Of a stretch of DNA of 64,000 nt, positions 62,084 through 64,000 are shown piece by piece; the first letter of the stretch is position 1, and each line of letters opens with the position of its first letter. The stretch comes from Nostoc sp. 106C (GTDB lineage Bacteria > Cyanobacteriota > Cyanobacteriia > Cyanobacteriales > Nostocaceae). The stretch covers positions 1 through 64,000 of the forward strand of contig NZ_MTAW01000047.1 of the NCBI RefSeq assembly GCF_002154725.1. The letters are read 5' to 3'. The translations under genes were made by a program, and so were the position numbers. The notes under the pieces were generated by a model, which ran no database searches, was not told the DNA's origin, and saw only the letters and a program-made list of their open reading frames with translations.

Positions 62084-63077
62084 AATTCCGCACCTCTTGG
62101 GTGTAGCGCGTCAAACTCTCCAGGTTTTTTTGCAAATCGCAAGATGAGGGTTTGATTGCCAGCGTGCCTAGATTTAATTCATCCTGAAATAATTTGATTT
62201 TGTCTCGACAGGTTTTGACATCACCAATAATTGAGTTCTCCAACAAATAGTCTTCTTCAAAACAAATATTGGTGCGATCAAATGGTTTATGGCCAGTAGA
62301 ACTTTTCTGCATGACTACAGCTGCATTTGCTGTCATTTTTTGGCTGAATTTGCGGATGAAAGGCAACGCCTCAGTTACTGCTTCGTCGTATGTCCTGGCA
62401 ACATAAAAGAAACGAGTCAGTATTAGGTCTTCAGAACCACTAGAATTTAAGGCACGGTATTTAGCAACAGTATTCCGCAATCTGGGCAGAGAAAATGGTG
62501 GTCCCCCCATTAAGCCGAAGGAATGTTTAGCGGCAAACCCTATACCGTCATCATCCCCACTGGCTACATATACCGGAATCTGTCGTTGCAGAGGTTTTGG
62601 GTAAACTGTCAGGCGATCGCATTGATAAAATTGCCCATTAAATGATACATCTGTTTCATATAAAAGCTTCTGAATCAATGCCATTGCCTCTAGCATCTGG
62701 GCACGAGATTCACCCATTGATGTGGCAAAATGCTTGTTCTGTTCGGGAAATGGCCCGCCTTTGGCAATCCCAAATAACAATCTGCCATTGCACAGGTTAT
62801 CCAAGGTGGCAATGTCCTCCGCTACCCTAATCGGGTTATGAAACGGCAGTAACACCGCGGCTGTGCCTAGTTGGATAGTTGAAGTCAAAGCTGCTAAGTG
62901 CGCTATCAACACCAACATCGAAGGGCTAAGATTGGATTCACTAAAATGATGCTCACTCACCCAGGCTTCCTCAAAGCCTAAGCTTTCCGCCTGTTTTACC
63001 AATGCAACTTGTTCTGTGATGGCACGGCGGGCATCCTGATGATGATTATCGTAATTGCAGAAAAGTCCTGTTTTCAT
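62076..63077 (-). CDS. LLM-class flavin-dependent oxidoreductase
   Basis: About 333 residues of bacterial luciferase-like fold. AESLGFEEAWVSEHHFSE is the typical N-terminal motif, followed by TIQLGTAAVLLPFHNPIRVA and CNGRLLFGIAKGG. A flavin is expected but the substrate is unknown. The ATG at 63077 (MKTGLFCNYDN) is used; the frame opens 12 codons upstream. It overlaps the 123-residue gene downstream and lies 22 bp after the upstream hypothetical, so the trio is likely one operon. Confidence 0.85.
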   Translation of the reverse strand: MKTGLFCNYDNHHQDARRAITEQVALVKQAESLGFEEAWVSEHHFSESNLSPSMLVLIAHLAALTSTIQLGTAAVLLPFHNPIRVAEDIATLDNLCNGRLLFGIAKGGPFPEQNKHFATSMGESRAQMLEAMALIQKLLYETDVSFNGQFYQCDRLTVYPKPLQRQIPVYVASGDDDGIGFAAKHSFGLMGGPPFSLPRLRNTVAKYRALNSSGSEDLILTRFFYVARTYDEAVTEALPFIRKFSQKMTANAAVVMQKSSTGHKPFDRTNICFEEDYLLENSIIGDVKTCRDKIKLFQDELNLGTLAIKPSSCDLQKNLESLTRYTQEVRNYV

Positions 63078-63099
63078 TGTTTGCTGGCGATCGCTATTT

Positions 63100-63507
63100 T
63101 TAAGATGCAGCAACCCAATGTAACTCTAACCATAAGCGGGGATTGTTCTGCTTTAACTTCGACATCGGATCGCGTAACAATCGCCCGGCATTCATACAAA
63201 CTACTTGAATCAGTCCCATATTATCTGCTATTTCTCTGAGTACGTCTTTTTGGGCTTGTATATCAGGAAGCATTTCTTCCGAACAATAAATCGCTATATA
63301 CTGCAAACGTCTAGCGGGTTTTCCCCAAAAACAGGTAATGACCTTCACATAACAACTATCAAGTAATTCTCCAACGCTTGGGTAATAGTGAGTGACAACT
63401 CTTGTGAATTCTTTGGCTAGGATGTCTTCAGCGATCATAGCAATTGATATTTCTGTAGCGTTCATCACGATATCAATATAACATAAATTGTCAGTCAAAG
63501 ATGACAT
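63100..63507 (-). CDS. Hypothetical protein before the LLM oxidoreductase
   Basis: A 135-residue protein: EISIAMIAEDILAKEFTRVV, then CYVKVITCFWGKPARRLQYI, AIYCSEEMLPDIQAQKDVLR and a C-terminal PRLWLELHWVAAS. No family recognised. An ATG at 63465 is an alternative start; neither has a strong ribosome binding site. It is the first gene of the minus-strand trio with the LLM oxidoreductase and the 123-residue paralogue. Confidence 0.65.
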   Translation of the reverse strand: MSSLTDNLCYIDIVMNATEISIAMIAEDILAKEFTRVVTHYYPSVGELLDSCYVKVITCFWGKPARRLQYIAIYCSEEMLPDIQAQKDVLREIADNMGLIQVVCMNAGRLLRDPMSKLKQNNPRLWLELHWVAAS

Positions 63508-64000
63508 TAAGTGCTACTTCTTTAGGAAGAAATATTAAAAATTAACCTTATTTAAAAACATACAAAAAGGAGTGATATTTTATTTGATATCACCCCTGAC
63601 CTGCTAAATATTTAAAATTATGAATTCAAAATTTTCTACAAGAGCGAATTGTCAAATGTTCAGAGTCAAAAAGTTTTAGATGTAGGGTATATTATGCCGT
63701 ATTGAATTGTCGATGGTGCGTTACGCTAAAGCGATAACACACCCTACAGTTGAATGTCACTGAAATAAGATGGATTTAGATCCCCGACTTCTTCAAGAAG
63801 TCGGGGATCTGAACAGCCATTTTTGCTTAAGTAAGTGACATTCCACCCTACAGTTGAATTTTCTTAACTAAATGTATGTTGAGTGTCCGCTTGCGAAACC
63901 TAATATACACAAAATCTAATTCCAAACCTTTTTACAGTGGCGTATCTTAACTCTTGAATACCACTTGACTCTTGACTCTTATCTAGCATTACGTTCAGAC
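63508..64000. other. Repeat-bearing intergenic region at window end
   Basis: About 490 bp without a gene. A dispersed repeat of the GTAGGGTATATTATGCC...CACACCCTACAG type (about 63681-63747) is related to the copy near 36918. A TTGACTCTTGACTCTTA heptad array starts near 63965. Confidence 0.5.
63778..63810. repeat. Hairpin repeat, second copy
   Basis: AGATCCCCGACTTCTT and AAGAAGTCGGGGATCT around a one-base loop. It is the same palindrome as at 36515-36547, with one base changed in the loop. A dispersed hairpin of likely transcript-end or mobile origin. Confidence 0.75.

Overview
The window comes from a filamentous, heterocyst-forming cyanobacterium of the Nostoc/Anabaena type. The evidence is the nifHDK-nifEN-nifX-nifW-hesAB-fdxH gene order, a nifD gene split by an XisA-type excision element, a heterocyst-type uptake hydrogenase (hupSL) with an extended hyp cluster, abundant HIP1 octamers (GCGATCGC), and many heptanucleotide-type repeats between genes.

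Layout. (1) Positions 1-5321 look like the right-hand part of a DNA element that interrupts nifH. nifH homology begins at 5322 and lacks about the first 48 residues, including the P-loop. A large serine recombinase gene starts 42 bp from that junction. The element's other cargo is sparse: a GHMP-type sugar kinase, small hypothetical ORFs and two decayed transposase remnants. (2) The nifH 3' part and the nifD 5' part follow (5322-7602), separated by a spacer with three hairpins. (3) A 19,866-bp nifD element lies between two perfect copies of GGATTACTCCG (7572 and 27438). It carries xisA at its right end, a type II restriction-modification pair, a second DNA-methylase-like gene, a CYP110-like P450, an SDR, a dienelactone hydrolase, a radical SAM enzyme, a MASE1 histidine kinase, an RNase HI, TraX, EcsC, pentapeptide and hypothetical proteins. 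(4) The nifD 3' end, nifK, a Mo-nitrogenase-associated gene, nifE, nifN, nifX, a DUF269 gene, a DUF683 gene, nifW, hesA, hesB, fdxH, a FeoA-like gene and a molbindin occupy 27438-36788. (5) At 37568-43340 are a CBS-CP12 fusion gene, ankyrin and SagB-type oxidoreductase genes, hupW and small conserved genes. (6) hupL and hupS are on the minus strand (43466-46107), and hupL is uninterrupted. (7) The extended hyp region runs from 47195 to 60236: two paralogous TPR-like genes, two small membrane proteins, a NifU-Rieske fusion, an NHL protein, hypF, hypC, hypD, a tautomerase, a membrane protein, hypE, hypA and hypB. (8) The right end carries a Uma2-type nuclease and a minus-strand trio built around a luciferase-like flavin oxidoreductase.

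How it works together. In vegetative cells both nifH and nifD are broken, so nitrogenase cannot be made. During heterocyst differentiation a serine recombinase (nifH element) and a tyrosine recombinase (XisA, nifD element) would each have to excise their DNA to rebuild a continuous nifHDK operon. NifE, NifN, NifX and the HesA/HesB group then support cofactor assembly. FdxH donates electrons. HupSL, matured by HypABCDEF and HupW, recycles the H2 made by nitrogenase.

Limits. The left end of the nifH element and the nifH 5' part are outside the window, so element status there is inferred. All family calls are from motif recognition by eye, without database searches.
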